Shown here: positions 17,158 to 24,628 of the stretch, one piece after another
Position numbering within the stretch: position 1 is the stretch's first letter
Layout of the letters: each line of letters starts with the position of its first letter
Source of the DNA: Gordonia sp. (in: high G+C Gram-positive bacteria)
Lineage (GTDB): Bacteria; Actinomycetota; Actinomycetes; Mycobacteriales; Mycobacteriaceae
DNA: 40,676 bases
Reading direction: 5' to 3'
Assembly (NCBI RefSeq): GCF_020438995.1
Contig: NZ_JAGQTN010000292.1
Location: 1 to 40,676, forward strand
Translations under genes and position numbers: made by a program
The notes under the pieces: generated by a model
What the model was told of the DNA's origin: nothing
What the model saw: the letters and a program-made list of their open reading frames with translations, nothing else
Database searches by the model: none

Positions 17158-17294
17158 GCGGGCCGTTTCGGTCGCGGACACCCGGTGCCGACCACTAAGT
17201 TGGTACCCGGAGCCCGGCCGACGCTCAGCCCGGCCCGGACCGCGTCTGCGCTGTCCTGGTGAGAAATGCTGTCGGCCAGAACAGGAGTGACGAC

Positions 17295-18698
17295 GTGACC
17301 AATATCGTGATCATCGGTGGGGGACCGGCCGGCTATGAGGCGGCGCTGGCCGCGGCGGCGTACGGCGCCGACATCACCGTGATCGATTCCGACGGCATTG
17401 GTGGCGCCTGTGTGCTGTGGGATTGTGTCCCGTCCAAGACGTTCATCGCCTCGACCGGCATCCGCACCGAGATCCGCCGGGCCGCGGACCTCGGTATCAG
17501 CCTGGAGACCGACCACACGACGGTGGCGCTGTCGCAGATCCATCAGCGGGTGCGTGATCTGGCCTTCGCCCAGTCCGCCGACATCAGGTCTCGGCTGATC
17601 AGCGAGGGTGTCCGGCTGGTGTCGGGGTCGGCGCGGCTCGAACCGACACAGACCGGGGTGCGTTCGCACAACGTCGTCGCGACGCTGGCCGACGGAACAA
17701 CCGAAACCTATTCCGGCGAGGTGATTTTGATTGCGACCGGCGCCTCGCCCAGGATTCTGCCCGACGCTCAGCCCGATGGCGAGCGGATCCTCACCTGGCG
17801 TCAGCTGTACGACCTCGATGAGCTACCCGAGCATCTGATCGTCATCGGCTCGGGTGTGACCGGCGCCGAATTCGTACACGCTTACACGGAATTGGGCGTC
17901 AAGGTGACGCTGGTGTCCAGCCGCGACAGGGTGCTGCCGCATGAGGACGAGGACGCCGCACTGGTCCTCGAAGACGTCCTCGCCGAACGCGGCGTCGACC
18001 TTATCAAGCATGGCCGTGCGGACAAGGTTGTCCACGAAGGTGATTCGGTCACTGTGTATCTGGCCGACGGTCAGCAGGTGGTGGGCTCGCATGTGCTGAT
18101 GACGGTCGGTTCGGTGCCCAACACACAGACGCTCGGGCTGGACGAGGCCGGTGTGGAAACCGATCGCGGTGGCTACATCACGGTCGACCGGGTCTCGCGC
18201 ACGTCGGTGCCGGGCGTGTACGCGGCCGGCGATTGCACCGGGCTCTTCCCGCTCGCGTCGGTGGCCGCCATGCAGGGCCGCATCGCAATGTACCACGCGC
18301 TCGGTGAGGGTGTGAGTCCCATCAAACTGAAAACCGTTGCGTCGGCGATCTTTACGCGTCCGGAGATCGCGAGTGTCGGGGTGTCGCAGAAGGCGATCGA
18401 CGCCGGCGAGTACCCTGCCCGAACCGTGATGCTGCCGCTGGCCACCAACCCGCGCGCCAAGATGAGCGGGCTGCGCCGCGGCTTCGTCAAGATCTTCTGC
18501 CGCCCGGCCACCGGCGTGGTCATCGGCGGAGTCACGGTGGCCCCCAACGCATCCGAGTTGATCCTGCCGATCGCTCTCGCCGTACAGAACAAGCTCACCG
18601 TGAGTGATCTGGCGCAGACGTTCTCGGTGTACCCGTCGCTGTCGGGGTCCATCACCGAGGCCGCCCGGCAGTTGGTCCGCCACGACGACCTGGACTGA
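17295..18698 (+). CDS. lpdA: NAD(P)H quinone reductase of the lipoamide dehydrogenase family
   Basis: The 467-residue flavoprotein has the FAD-binding GGGPAGYEAALAAA, the CX4C redox pair in GGACVLWDCVPSKTF, the NAD(P)H-binding GSGVTGAEFVHAY and the GDCTGLFPLASVA motif. The C-terminal HPTxxE dyad of true lipoamide dehydrogenases is absent; the matching stretch reads YPSLSG. This agrees with Mycobacterium LpdA (Rv3303c), which reduces quinones and not lipoamide. GTG 17295 has AGGAG seven bases upstream. In Mycobacterium glpD2 follows directly; here the accessory island lies between them. Confidence 0.93.
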   Translation: MTNIVIIGGGPAGYEAALAAAAYGADITVIDSDGIGGACVLWDCVPSKTFIASTGIRTEIRRAADLGISLETDHTTVALSQIHQRVRDLAFAQSADIRSRLISEGVRLVSGSARLEPTQTGVRSHNVVATLADGTTETYSGEVILIATGASPRILPDAQPDGERILTWRQLYDLDELPEHLIVIGSGVTGAEFVHAYTELGVKVTLVSSRDRVLPHEDEDAALVLEDVLAERGVDLIKHGRADKVVHEGDSVTVYLADGQQVVGSHVLMTVGSVPNTQTLGLDEAGVETDRGGYITVDRVSRTSVPGVYAAGDCTGLFPLASVAAMQGRIAMYHALGEGVSPIKLKTVASAIFTRPEIASVGVSQKAIDAGEYPARTVMLPLATNPRAKMSGLRRGFVKIFCRPATGVVIGGVTVAPNASELILPIALAVQNKLTVSDLAQTFSVYPSLSGSITEAARQLVRHDDLD

Positions 18699-18719
18699 CC
18701 GGGCCGGTGGCTCCTCACC

Positions 18720-18910
18720 AGGGCGTGTCTCCCATGTCCCTTTGCACGGTCTCGACGGCCCACTGCACGCCTGGCCGCGTTGTCGTCGATCAAACTATCC
18801 CGTCGCTGCGCTCGCCCGGCACGGTAGCGCCGCTACCGCTCTCTCCTCCGCCTTGCCAGCCGCACAGCGGATCCGCCGATACCGCACAGTGGATATGGGA
18901 GACACGCCCT
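18720..18910. mobile_element. MITE-like element with perfect 16-bp terminal inverted repeats
   Basis: AGGGCGTGTCTCCCAT (18720-18735) is exactly inverted at 18895-18910, and pairing extends over TCC/GGA past one mismatch. The 159-bp interior has no credible gene. The size and the lack of a transposase suggest a non-autonomous element. No clear target-site duplication is visible. It sits at the left edge of the accessory island. Confidence 0.6.
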
Positions 18911-18916
18911 AGACTT

Positions 18917-18951
18917 ACAATTCCGCACCCTACTTCACGGTGTGGAATTGT
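18917..18951. promoter_or_regulatory. 13-bp-arm palindrome upstream of the gene at 18969
   Basis: ACAATTCCGCACC and GGTGTGGAATTGT form near-perfect arms (one mismatch) around a nine-base loop. It lies just before the ribosome site and could be an operator or a leader hairpin controlling the next gene. Confidence 0.45.
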
Positions 18952-18968
18952 CAGTTCGGGGAGGAACT

Positions 18969-19397
18969 GTGAGCAGAATCGATCATCTCGGTAGCCGGAT
19001 GACCGGGCTCGTCGACGAGCTGGACAAGGGTGACGTGGCGGCCTGCACCAACCTGCTGATCGTGGCGGTCGTCGACGGCACCGGCGTCGACGATCTTGCC
19101 GAGGTGCGGGACACGCTGGCGCAGTGGCGAACTCACGGTGCACTGCCCACGGGCCTGCGCATCGAACTCGACGCCGCCCGCATCCGCGCCGAGTTCACCG
19201 CCCACACCTGCCGCCAGAACGACGACCCCGCGGGTCAGCTCGCTGCGTTCTGCCGGGCCCGCGCCCTCGACTGCCTCCTGCGCGCCACCATCCCGGGACT
19301 GTCCCGGGAAGCGTTCACCGAGGTCGTCTACGAGGCCGCCGCGGCGATCGGCCGCGAGGCGGTGAGCGCAGCGTTGTCGGAGTATGTTCCCGCCTGA
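18969..19397 (+). CDS. conserved helical protein of unknown function
   Basis: The product is a 142-residue soluble protein with no signal peptide or membrane span. It is mostly helical by composition (DHLGSRMTGLVDELDKGDVAACTNLLI, then several Ala/Arg/Glu-rich helices). Two cysteines (HTCRQND, AFCRARALDCLL) are not arranged as a metal site. The GTG start is backed by GGGGAGGAACT five bases before it. I do not recognise a family. It lies downstream of the MITE-like element and the palindrome at 18917-18951, and converges on a DUF559 gene. Confidence 0.6.
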   Translation: MSRIDHLGSRMTGLVDELDKGDVAACTNLLIVAVVDGTGVDDLAEVRDTLAQWRTHGALPTGLRIELDAARIRAEFTAHTCRQNDDPAGQLAAFCRARALDCLLRATIPGLSREAFTEVVYEAAAAIGREAVSAALSEYVPA

Positions 19398-19400
19398 CTG

Positions 19401-19433
19401 TGCGGTTGATCCCGGAAACCGGGACAGATCGCA
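19401..19433. repeat. REP-like hairpin, copy 1
   Basis: TGCGGTTGATCCCGG, an AAA loop and CCGGGACAGATCGCA form an imperfect hairpin with a perfect TCCCGG/CCGGGA core. It lies just after the stop of the DUF559 gene. Related hairpins occur at 20356-20388, 23866-23900 and 24272-24304. Confidence 0.6.
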
Positions 19434-19436
19434 TGT

Positions 19437-20306
19437 TCAGGCGGCTGACAGTCGTCGACGTGTGGAGAGGACGGCATCGACCGTCTCGTCGGGGCGTTCG
19501 AGCAGATCGGCCCAGGTGAAGTTGAGGACCGTCCAGCCTGACGTGACCAGTGCGTTGCGTCGTCGCCGGTCGTGCTGGAACGCCTGGATGTCACGGTGCC
19601 AGCCGAAGCCGTCGATCTCGACGGCCAGCTTGATATCAGGAAACGCGAAGTCGACGAGGTAGCCGTCGACCGGATAGTTGGCGATCCATCCACGCACGCG
19701 TGCTTTGCGGAACAGTCTGATGACGACTCGCTCGGCTTCGGATCGGGCGCCCGAGCGAAGGAGCGTGAGTAGCCGGGAGATCGTCGCGATCCCCCGGCGG
19801 CCCGGGTATCTGTGGTGTGCGGCGTCGAGGCTAGAGAGAGTGACGAAGCCTTGGAGCAGCGCGGAGTCGATGACCGAGACTCCGAGCATGAGGGCGGCAT
19901 CGAGGACGGTGACATCGCGTGCGGTCACCGACAGACCGTCGACGACGGTGACATCGCACGGGTCGAGACGTCGATGACGCACCACTGCCGTCGGTGACGC
20001 CCTCCCGAACCTGCCGCACGTATCGGAGAACACCAGATGCTTACGCGGAACGTCATCGACGATGCCCAGCCACCATGCGGCCGCATGGCCGCCGAGTACG
20101 GCGTCGTCGCTGATGGACAGCGCGGCGATCCGCGCTTGTGCCCGGTCCGACCTGTGGTGTCCCGCGACGAGATACACCCCTTGGGTGACGGCGACCCACG
20201 CTCCCGACGACAGTCGTCGGCCGATAGCCGATGTGCTGAGGAACCCCCGCGCCTGCCGAGCACTGAGAACCCCGTCGTGCCTGATGATGAACTCGTTCAG
20301 ATCCAT
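19437..20306 (-). CDS. DUF559 (Vsr-like nuclease) protein with AbiEi-type N-terminal domain
   Basis: The 289-residue protein starts with a winged-helix segment of the AbiEi antitoxin type (MDLNEFIIRHDGVLSARQAR, LSTSAIGRRLSSGAW, GVYLVAGHH). It ends with a DUF559 domain related to Vsr endonucleases: D219 (GYLVDFAFPD), E230 and D232 (LAVEIDGFGWHRD), DRRRRNALVTSGWTVLNFTW. Such fusions are multicopy in actinobacteria and of unproven role. The ATG at 20306 lies eight bases after CGTC of an ECF-type promoter. The reading frame upstream of it is the promoter itself. An internally deleted copy sits at 23904-24222. Confidence 0.85.
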   Translation of the reverse strand: MDLNEFIIRHDGVLSARQARGFLSTSAIGRRLSSGAWVAVTQGVYLVAGHHRSDRAQARIAALSISDDAVLGGHAAAWWLGIVDDVPRKHLVFSDTCGRFGRASPTAVVRHRRLDPCDVTVVDGLSVTARDVTVLDAALMLGVSVIDSALLQGFVTLSSLDAAHHRYPGRRGIATISRLLTLLRSGARSEAERVVIRLFRKARVRGWIANYPVDGYLVDFAFPDIKLAVEIDGFGWHRDIQAFQHDRRRRNALVTSGWTVLNFTWADLLERPDETVDAVLSTRRRLSAA

Positions 20307-20342
20307 GGGAGTCTGACGCAGCGGACAACCGTTTGGTTCCAT
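20306..20342 (-). promoter_or_regulatory. ECF-sigma-type promoter, leaderless (copy 2 of 3)
   Basis: GGAAC (20336-20340) and CGTC (20315-20318) are 17 bases apart, with the start codon eight bases further on. The block is nearly identical to that before the EspC-like gene at 10403, although the two proteins are unrelated. Confidence 0.55.
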
Positions 20343-20355
20343 ATTCGGCTGAGTG

Positions 20356-20388
20356 TGCGGTTGATCCCGGAAACCGGGATCGAGCGCA
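20356..20388. repeat. REP-like hairpin, copy 2
   Basis: TGCGGTTGATCCCGG, AAA and CCGGGATCGAGCGCA pair at 13 of 15 positions, the best hairpin of the four copies. It lies after the stop of the DUF499 gene and upstream of the DUF559 promoter, so it may also end the DUF499 transcript. Confidence 0.65.
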
Positions 20389-20422
20389 TAGTCGATGGTG
20401 TGTCTGGGCGACGTTGTGGACG

Positions 20423-23400
20423 TCAGCCGATGTCGAAGCCGGAATCGTCGAAGCCCAGGGTGTTGCCGTTCTCGCGGACCGTTCGTTGGCAGGCCTCGTC
20501 GAAGCCCGACGGTGCGGTGGCGCTGATCTCGATACGGACCTCGACCGAGGAGCCCGGTGTGGCCGCGAGGTGGTGCAGGATCTCCTGCTGGACGGTGGAG
20601 AAGTCCTTGGCCGGGAAATCGGGGTTCAGGGTCATCGCGCCCCAGTAGCGGGTCACCACCGGTTTCGGCTGGGTCGGGTCCGCCGGTTTGCGTGTGTTCT
20701 TGATGGGGCCGGGTACGTCGACGGGGTCGTCACCGGGGCCGTAGCGGGCGGCTTCGCGTTCGCGTTGTGCCTGTGCCAGATCGGGTTTGACGATGAGGGT
20801 GGAGTCGGTGAGTTGTGGGGTCGCGGCGTCGGTGGGCAGGTGCAGGTCGATGTACTCCTGCTCGGTGTCGTCCCAGCCGTAGGCGAAGGCGAAGCCGTTG
20901 ACGCTCCAGGAGGTGTCGTTGTACACCGAGAGCAGCCCGTCGGTCAGGGCGGTCTTGTCGCGCAGCCGTGTGAGATACGGGTAGGTGGCGTACAGGTTGT
21001 ACAGGTCACCGACGCTCACATGCCCCGATGCCCATACCGGCGCGATGGGACCGGACAGGTCCATCCCGATGAGCGTCGACGACCGGGTGGTGGCGAGCTG
21101 ACTGTTGTCGGAGATCTTGGTGCCGGTGCGGGCGACGAGGTCGTCGGTGGTGCCGCCGGTGTTGAGGGTGTCGAGTGTGTAGGTGGGCGCGTCGGGCGCC
21201 TGTGTGGGCAGGATCGCCCAGATGTATGTCTCCAGGAGGCGATCGGCGACGACGGTGTCGTGGCGCTGCATCCGGGTCAGGGCCTGTCTGGTCTGCTGGC
21301 CACCGAGGCCGAGGGTGTCGGCGTTCTGGTGAACGTAGCGCCACGCGAGGAACTCACGGACTGCTTCGTCGAGCTCGCGGGCGCGCTTGTCGTCGGCGGC
21401 GAGCACGATGAGACTGTTGCGGTAGCCCCGGTTGGCCGCACCCCGGTGTTCGAGGAGGTCCTTGGCCCACCCCAGCGCCGTCGACGACGTGGAACGTGCG
21501 GTGTGGGTGACCTTGAGCGGGGCGATCACCAGACGTGTCGCGGCCTCGTCGGGGACGTCGGACGTTCCGTCGGGGCAGACATGAACTCCCACGAAACTCC
21601 TGTCCCGTGACTTCTGGCGTGCGGCCTGCAACCGTTCGGCGACCTCGGCCCACACGTCGGCGTCGGGGAGGTTGGCGGCGTGGTCGCGGGCGGCACGGGT
21701 CGTATTTGCCTGCGTGTCATACCAATAGCGGCCGGCATCGGTGTACAGGTAGGTGGCGCGGTTGGCGAGGTGATCGAGCGCGGAATGGAAGTTGCCCGGA
21801 ACGTCGCCGGGAATGGCGGTGCCCAGAAAGATTCGCGGCTTGTCGACGCCCTTGTGTGCGGTGTGCAGGGTGGGGGTGGCGCCCATGAAGACGGACCGGG
21901 CAAGGCGCTGGGTGGTGCGGCGTTTGCCGTACAGTTCGCTTTCCTTGTCGATGGCGAACGGGGTGGATTCCTCGCCCGCCACATCCTGGGTGAGCACCGA
22001 CCGGAAATTGTCCTCCAGATACTGGGTGATCTCGGTGGTCACCGAATCCCGGTCCAGCGGAACCGAACCCGGCATGATCAGCGGCCCGGCGTCCTCACTA
22101 CGCCACAGGGTGCCGACGATGCGGTTCATCATCCGCAGCACGCCGCGGGTCCGCTGGAAACGGTGCAGCGTCGACCAATCCTCGTACAGCCGGTCGAACA
22201 GTTCGGGATGGATCGGATACGACGCCTTGATGCGGTCGATGTAGGCGGGTTCGAGTGCCTCGCTGGGGAATTCGGTGCTGTGCCGACGATAGTAGTCGAC
22301 GAGGCTCTTGGCGATCGAACTGATCTTGGCCAGCGTCGCGCCGTCGGGCGCGGCAAAGATGCGGCGCCGCACGATCTCGAAACTCTCCTGCGGGTTGGCG
22401 GGCAGCCAGTGGTCGGCGGTGCGGCCGACGATCGACTTGAGCCGGTTGAGCGCTTCACGGCCGTACTCGCCGCCGACCTCTTCGTCGTTGACATCGTCGC
22501 CGGATGTGCTGCTGTCCGGCCGGTTGTCGTACGACGCGGGGATGGAGATGACCACCTGAATTCCCTTGGTGGCCTTGGCCGCTTCGGTGAGTGTCTGAGC
22601 AAAGGTGAACTGGGTGTCGAAGTCGCCGGCGGGCAGCCCGCTCGAGTTCACCAATTGCCGTGCGTACGCCACCCATTCGTCGATGAGGATCACGGCGGGG
22701 GAATACAGGGCGAACAGTTCCCGCAGGGACGCACCGGGATTGGTGGAGGCGCGGTCGGCGTCGGCGACGATCTCGTACGCCTCCTGGCCACCGAGCTGCC
22801 ACGCCAATTCTCCCCAGATGGTGCGGATTCCGGGCCGCCCATCGGTGGTGTCGGTCTTGGCGGGCTCCATCTGATTGCCGACGAGCGCGACCCGGCGCAC
22901 CCCGTTGGGCAGCGCATCGAGCGGCTTGGCCAGATTGGCGACGTCGTCGGGGTATTCGATGCTGCCCAGCCCCGATGCGAGATGCCACAGCGCGAGCATC
23001 GAATGTGTCTTGCCGCCACCGAAATTGGTTTGCAGGTTGACCACGGGTGAGGCGTTCATGTCGCCGGCCAGGCGCCGCACATTGCGGTCGATGAGGTCGC
23101 GCAGGCCGTGCGTCAGATATGTGCGCTCGAAGAACTGCACGGGATCGGAGTACTCGCCGGCCTCCTTGCCCTGGGCGACGGTGTACAGGTCGGCGGCGAA
23201 CTCGGCGGCATTGAAGTTGTCGCTCGCGACATCGGGGTGCGGGCTGAGGATCTCGCGCCACGGCGGCAGATTGTCGGCGGCCACCGACGCGAGGTCGAGT
23301 TGGCGGGCCGCCTTGGTGTCCTCACGGTCGGCGGCGACCCGACGCAAGTCGACGCGCAGCTTGCGGACCTGCTCGGCCTCGGCGGGCGCGTTGATCGCCT

Positions 23401-23782
23401 TGAGTAGTCGTTCGGCGGTGTCGAGGATGCGCTGTGCGTCGTCGTTGTCGAAACTTTCCATGTGCGCCTGGCGGTTTCGTGCATCCCGTAGCTCGGAGGC
23501 GTAACTCTCCTGGACCCGCGACAGCATCCCATTGAGCGGATACCAGCCCTTGCGAACGGTTCCGGTCACGTTCTCGGTGATCATCCGCAGCCCGTTGGCC
23601 GGGTCGTCGGCGGTATACGTCTTGGTGGGTGCCGCCCCCTTGCCCTGGTCCTTGATCCGCAGGAGGTCGAGCCAGGTGCCATTCGGCACCTCCGGGTCGA
23701 TCGCCGCGGTGAGGAACCGGTTGAGTGCAGGTCCGAGCAGTTCCATCGCCTTGCCGATACGGTCCCGGTTGCTCAGTGCCAT
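20423..23782 (-). CDS. DUF499 AAA+ ATPase with N-terminal Swt1-type HEPN domain (BrxC/PglY-like)
   Basis: From the ATG at 23782 (GAGG upstream) the protein has 1119 residues. Residues about 8-125 match the Swt1-like HEPN domain placed at the start of DUF499 proteins, with the RX4H motif R102-NRQA-H107. A P-loop follows (NFGGGKTHS, 253-261) with Walker B AVILIDEW near 363-370, then DUF499 to about residue 900 and a variable C-terminus. DUF499/PglY-type ATPases are core parts of phage-defence systems such as BREX. An operator-like palindrome lies 22 bp before the start. Two DUF559 copies flank the gene as direct repeats. The defence role is inferred from family and context. Confidence 0.88.
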   Translation of the reverse strand: MALSNRDRIGKAMELLGPALNRFLTAAIDPEVPNGTWLDLLRIKDQGKGAAPTKTYTADDPANGLRMITENVTGTVRKGWYPLNGMLSRVQESYASELRDARNRQAHMESFDNDDAQRILDTAERLLKAINAPAEAEQVRKLRVDLRRVAADREDTKAARQLDLASVAADNLPPWREILSPHPDVASDNFNAAEFAADLYTVAQGKEAGEYSDPVQFFERTYLTHGLRDLIDRNVRRLAGDMNASPVVNLQTNFGGGKTHSMLALWHLASGLGSIEYPDDVANLAKPLDALPNGVRRVALVGNQMEPAKTDTTDGRPGIRTIWGELAWQLGGQEAYEIVADADRASTNPGASLRELFALYSPAVILIDEWVAYARQLVNSSGLPAGDFDTQFTFAQTLTEAAKATKGIQVVISIPASYDNRPDSSTSGDDVNDEEVGGEYGREALNRLKSIVGRTADHWLPANPQESFEIVRRRIFAAPDGATLAKISSIAKSLVDYYRRHSTEFPSEALEPAYIDRIKASYPIHPELFDRLYEDWSTLHRFQRTRGVLRMMNRIVGTLWRSEDAGPLIMPGSVPLDRDSVTTEITQYLEDNFRSVLTQDVAGEESTPFAIDKESELYGKRRTTQRLARSVFMGATPTLHTAHKGVDKPRIFLGTAIPGDVPGNFHSALDHLANRATYLYTDAGRYWYDTQANTTRAARDHAANLPDADVWAEVAERLQAARQKSRDRSFVGVHVCPDGTSDVPDEAATRLVIAPLKVTHTARSTSSTALGWAKDLLEHRGAANRGYRNSLIVLAADDKRARELDEAVREFLAWRYVHQNADTLGLGGQQTRQALTRMQRHDTVVADRLLETYIWAILPTQAPDAPTYTLDTLNTGGTTDDLVARTGTKISDNSQLATTRSSTLIGMDLSGPIAPVWASGHVSVGDLYNLYATYPYLTRLRDKTALTDGLLSVYNDTSWSVNGFAFAYGWDDTEQEYIDLHLPTDAATPQLTDSTLIVKPDLAQAQREREAARYGPGDDPVDVPGPIKNTRKPADPTQPKPVVTRYWGAMTLNPDFPAKDFSTVQQEILHHLAATPGSSVEVRIEISATAPSGFDEACQRTVRENGNTLGFDDSGFDIG

Positions 23783-23803
23783 AACTCGCCTCACGTTCGT
23801 GTA

Positions 23804-23817
23804 CACAACATGTTGTG
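23804..23817. promoter_or_regulatory. island operator O1: perfect palindrome CACAAC-AT-GTTGTG
   Basis: This 14-bp perfect palindrome ends 21 bp before the DUF499 start codon. The same half-sites recur before the DUF1156 methylase and helicase genes. It is the probable binding site of the XRE regulator encoded at 34990. Confidence 0.6.
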
Positions 23818-23865
23818 AGTCCTGACTGTATCCCGCGCCACCGACATGTGGGGTCGCCGGGTGAG

Positions 23866-23900
23866 TGTGCAGGTAGTCTCGGTTTCCGGGTCTGATCGCA
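23866..23900. repeat. REP-like hairpin, copy 3
   Basis: This is a degenerate copy of the hairpin. On the minus strand it follows the stop codon of the DUF559 relic as TGCGATCAGACCCGG, AAA, CCGAGAC. Confidence 0.5.
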
Positions 23901-23903
23901 CAG

Positions 23904-24222
23904 TCAGGCGGCCGCGAGCTGGTGGCGGACGGTGACGATTTTGCGGAGTGTGTCGCCGGGGCGCGCGAGATGTCGGTGCGCCGAGCCACCAGACTGCGGC
24001 CGCTCCGCCGAGCACTGCGTGATCCCCGACGGACAGTGCGGCGATCCGGGCCTGTGCCCGCGCCGACCGGTGCCGCCCGGCCACGAGGTAGACCCCCGGT
24101 GTGACCGCTGTCCACTTGCCCGACGACAGCCGCCGCCCGATCGCCGACGTACTCAGGTGCAACCGCGCTTGCCGCGCGCTCAGTACCCCGTCGTGCCTGA
24201 TGATGAACTCGTTCAGATCCAT
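23904..24222 (-). pseudogene. internally deleted DUF559/AbiEi-type gene
   Basis: The first 81 codons (MDLNEFIIRHDGVLSARQAR to VWWLG) closely match the intact gene at 19437-20306. After about position 23979 the frame is lost. In another frame the last 22 residues (HLARPGDTLRKIVTVRHQ, then LAAA and stop) match the C-terminus of the intact protein (LLERPDETVDAVLSTRRR, then LSAA). About 190 internal codons, including the nuclease core, are missing. The length (319 bases) is not a multiple of three. The promoter block and hairpin copies are still present, so the relic may still make a short winged-helix peptide. Confidence 0.8.
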
Positions 24223-24258
24223 GGGGATCAGACGCACCGGCGAGGCGTTCGGTTCCAT
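24222..24258 (-). promoter_or_regulatory. ECF-sigma-type promoter, leaderless (copy 3 of 3)
   Basis: GGAAC (24252-24256) and CGTC (24231-24234) are again 17 bases apart and the start codon is eight bases further on. The spacer has diverged from the other two copies, but the two elements and both distances are kept. Confidence 0.5.
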
Positions 24259-24271
24259 TTTCGTCTGAGGT

Positions 24272-24304
24272 TGCTGGTGATCCCGGTTTCCGGGACTGAT
24301 CGCA
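24272..24304. repeat. REP-like hairpin, copy 4
   Basis: TCCCGG, TTT, CCGGGA forms the core, with arms resembling copies 1-3. The adjoining CGCCTGACTGTGCGATCAG (minus strand) is the same as the 3' end and hairpin of the relic, so it may be the tail of a further lost DUF559 gene. Confidence 0.55.
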
Positions 24305-24318
24305 CAGTCAGGCGAGCA

Positions 24319-24370
24319 TTGACATGCGATTGTGAGGGTGTATGTGGCATCTCTTGGTTAATCGTGGCAT
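24319..24370 (+). promoter_or_regulatory. promoter and GTGGCAT direct repeats of the VapBC-like pair
   Basis: TTGACA (24319-24324) and TATGTG (24341-24346) are 16 bases apart. GTGGCAT occurs at 24344-24350 and again at 24364-24370, a 20-bp spacing that could serve as the antitoxin's binding site. Confidence 0.45.
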
Positions 24371-24379
24371 TATTCTCTC

Positions 24380-24628
24380 ATGAGTGTCACGGTGACTTTG
24401 GGGAAGCAAGGGCGGCTCGTGGTCCCGGCTGAGCTGCGCACGGAACTTGGCCTCGGAGAGGGGGACGTCCTGCACGTTCAGCGCATCGGTAGGCGGATAG
24501 TCCTGGAACGGCCGGTGGACGCACTGCGCGAGCTGCGCGGAATTATGACTCCGGCGACGCGCGGCAAGTCGCTGGTTGAGGAACTGCTCGCTGACCGCAT
24601 CGCGGAGGCGGAAGCCGACAAACGGTGA
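24380..24628 (+). CDS. AbrB/MazE-fold antitoxin (VapB-like)
   Basis: This 82-residue protein has a swapped-hairpin AbrB N-terminus (VTLGKQGRLVVPAELRTELGLGEGDVLHVQ) for DNA binding. A helical C-terminal tail (SLVEELLADRIAEAEADKR) is the part that would wrap a PIN toxin. It overlaps the toxin start. Antitoxins of this class repress their own operon as toxin complexes. It lies on the plus strand, opposite to the surrounding defence genes. Confidence 0.88.
   Translation: MSVTVTLGKQGRLVVPAELRTELGLGEGDVLHVQRIGRRIVLERPVDALRELRGIMTPATRGKSLVEELLADRIAEAEADKR

Noticed and set aside
23782-24115. N-terminal extension of the DUF499 protein to 24115
   Set aside because: The extension runs through operator O1, a hairpin and the DUF559 relic in the wrong frame; ATG 23782 has a good ribosome site.
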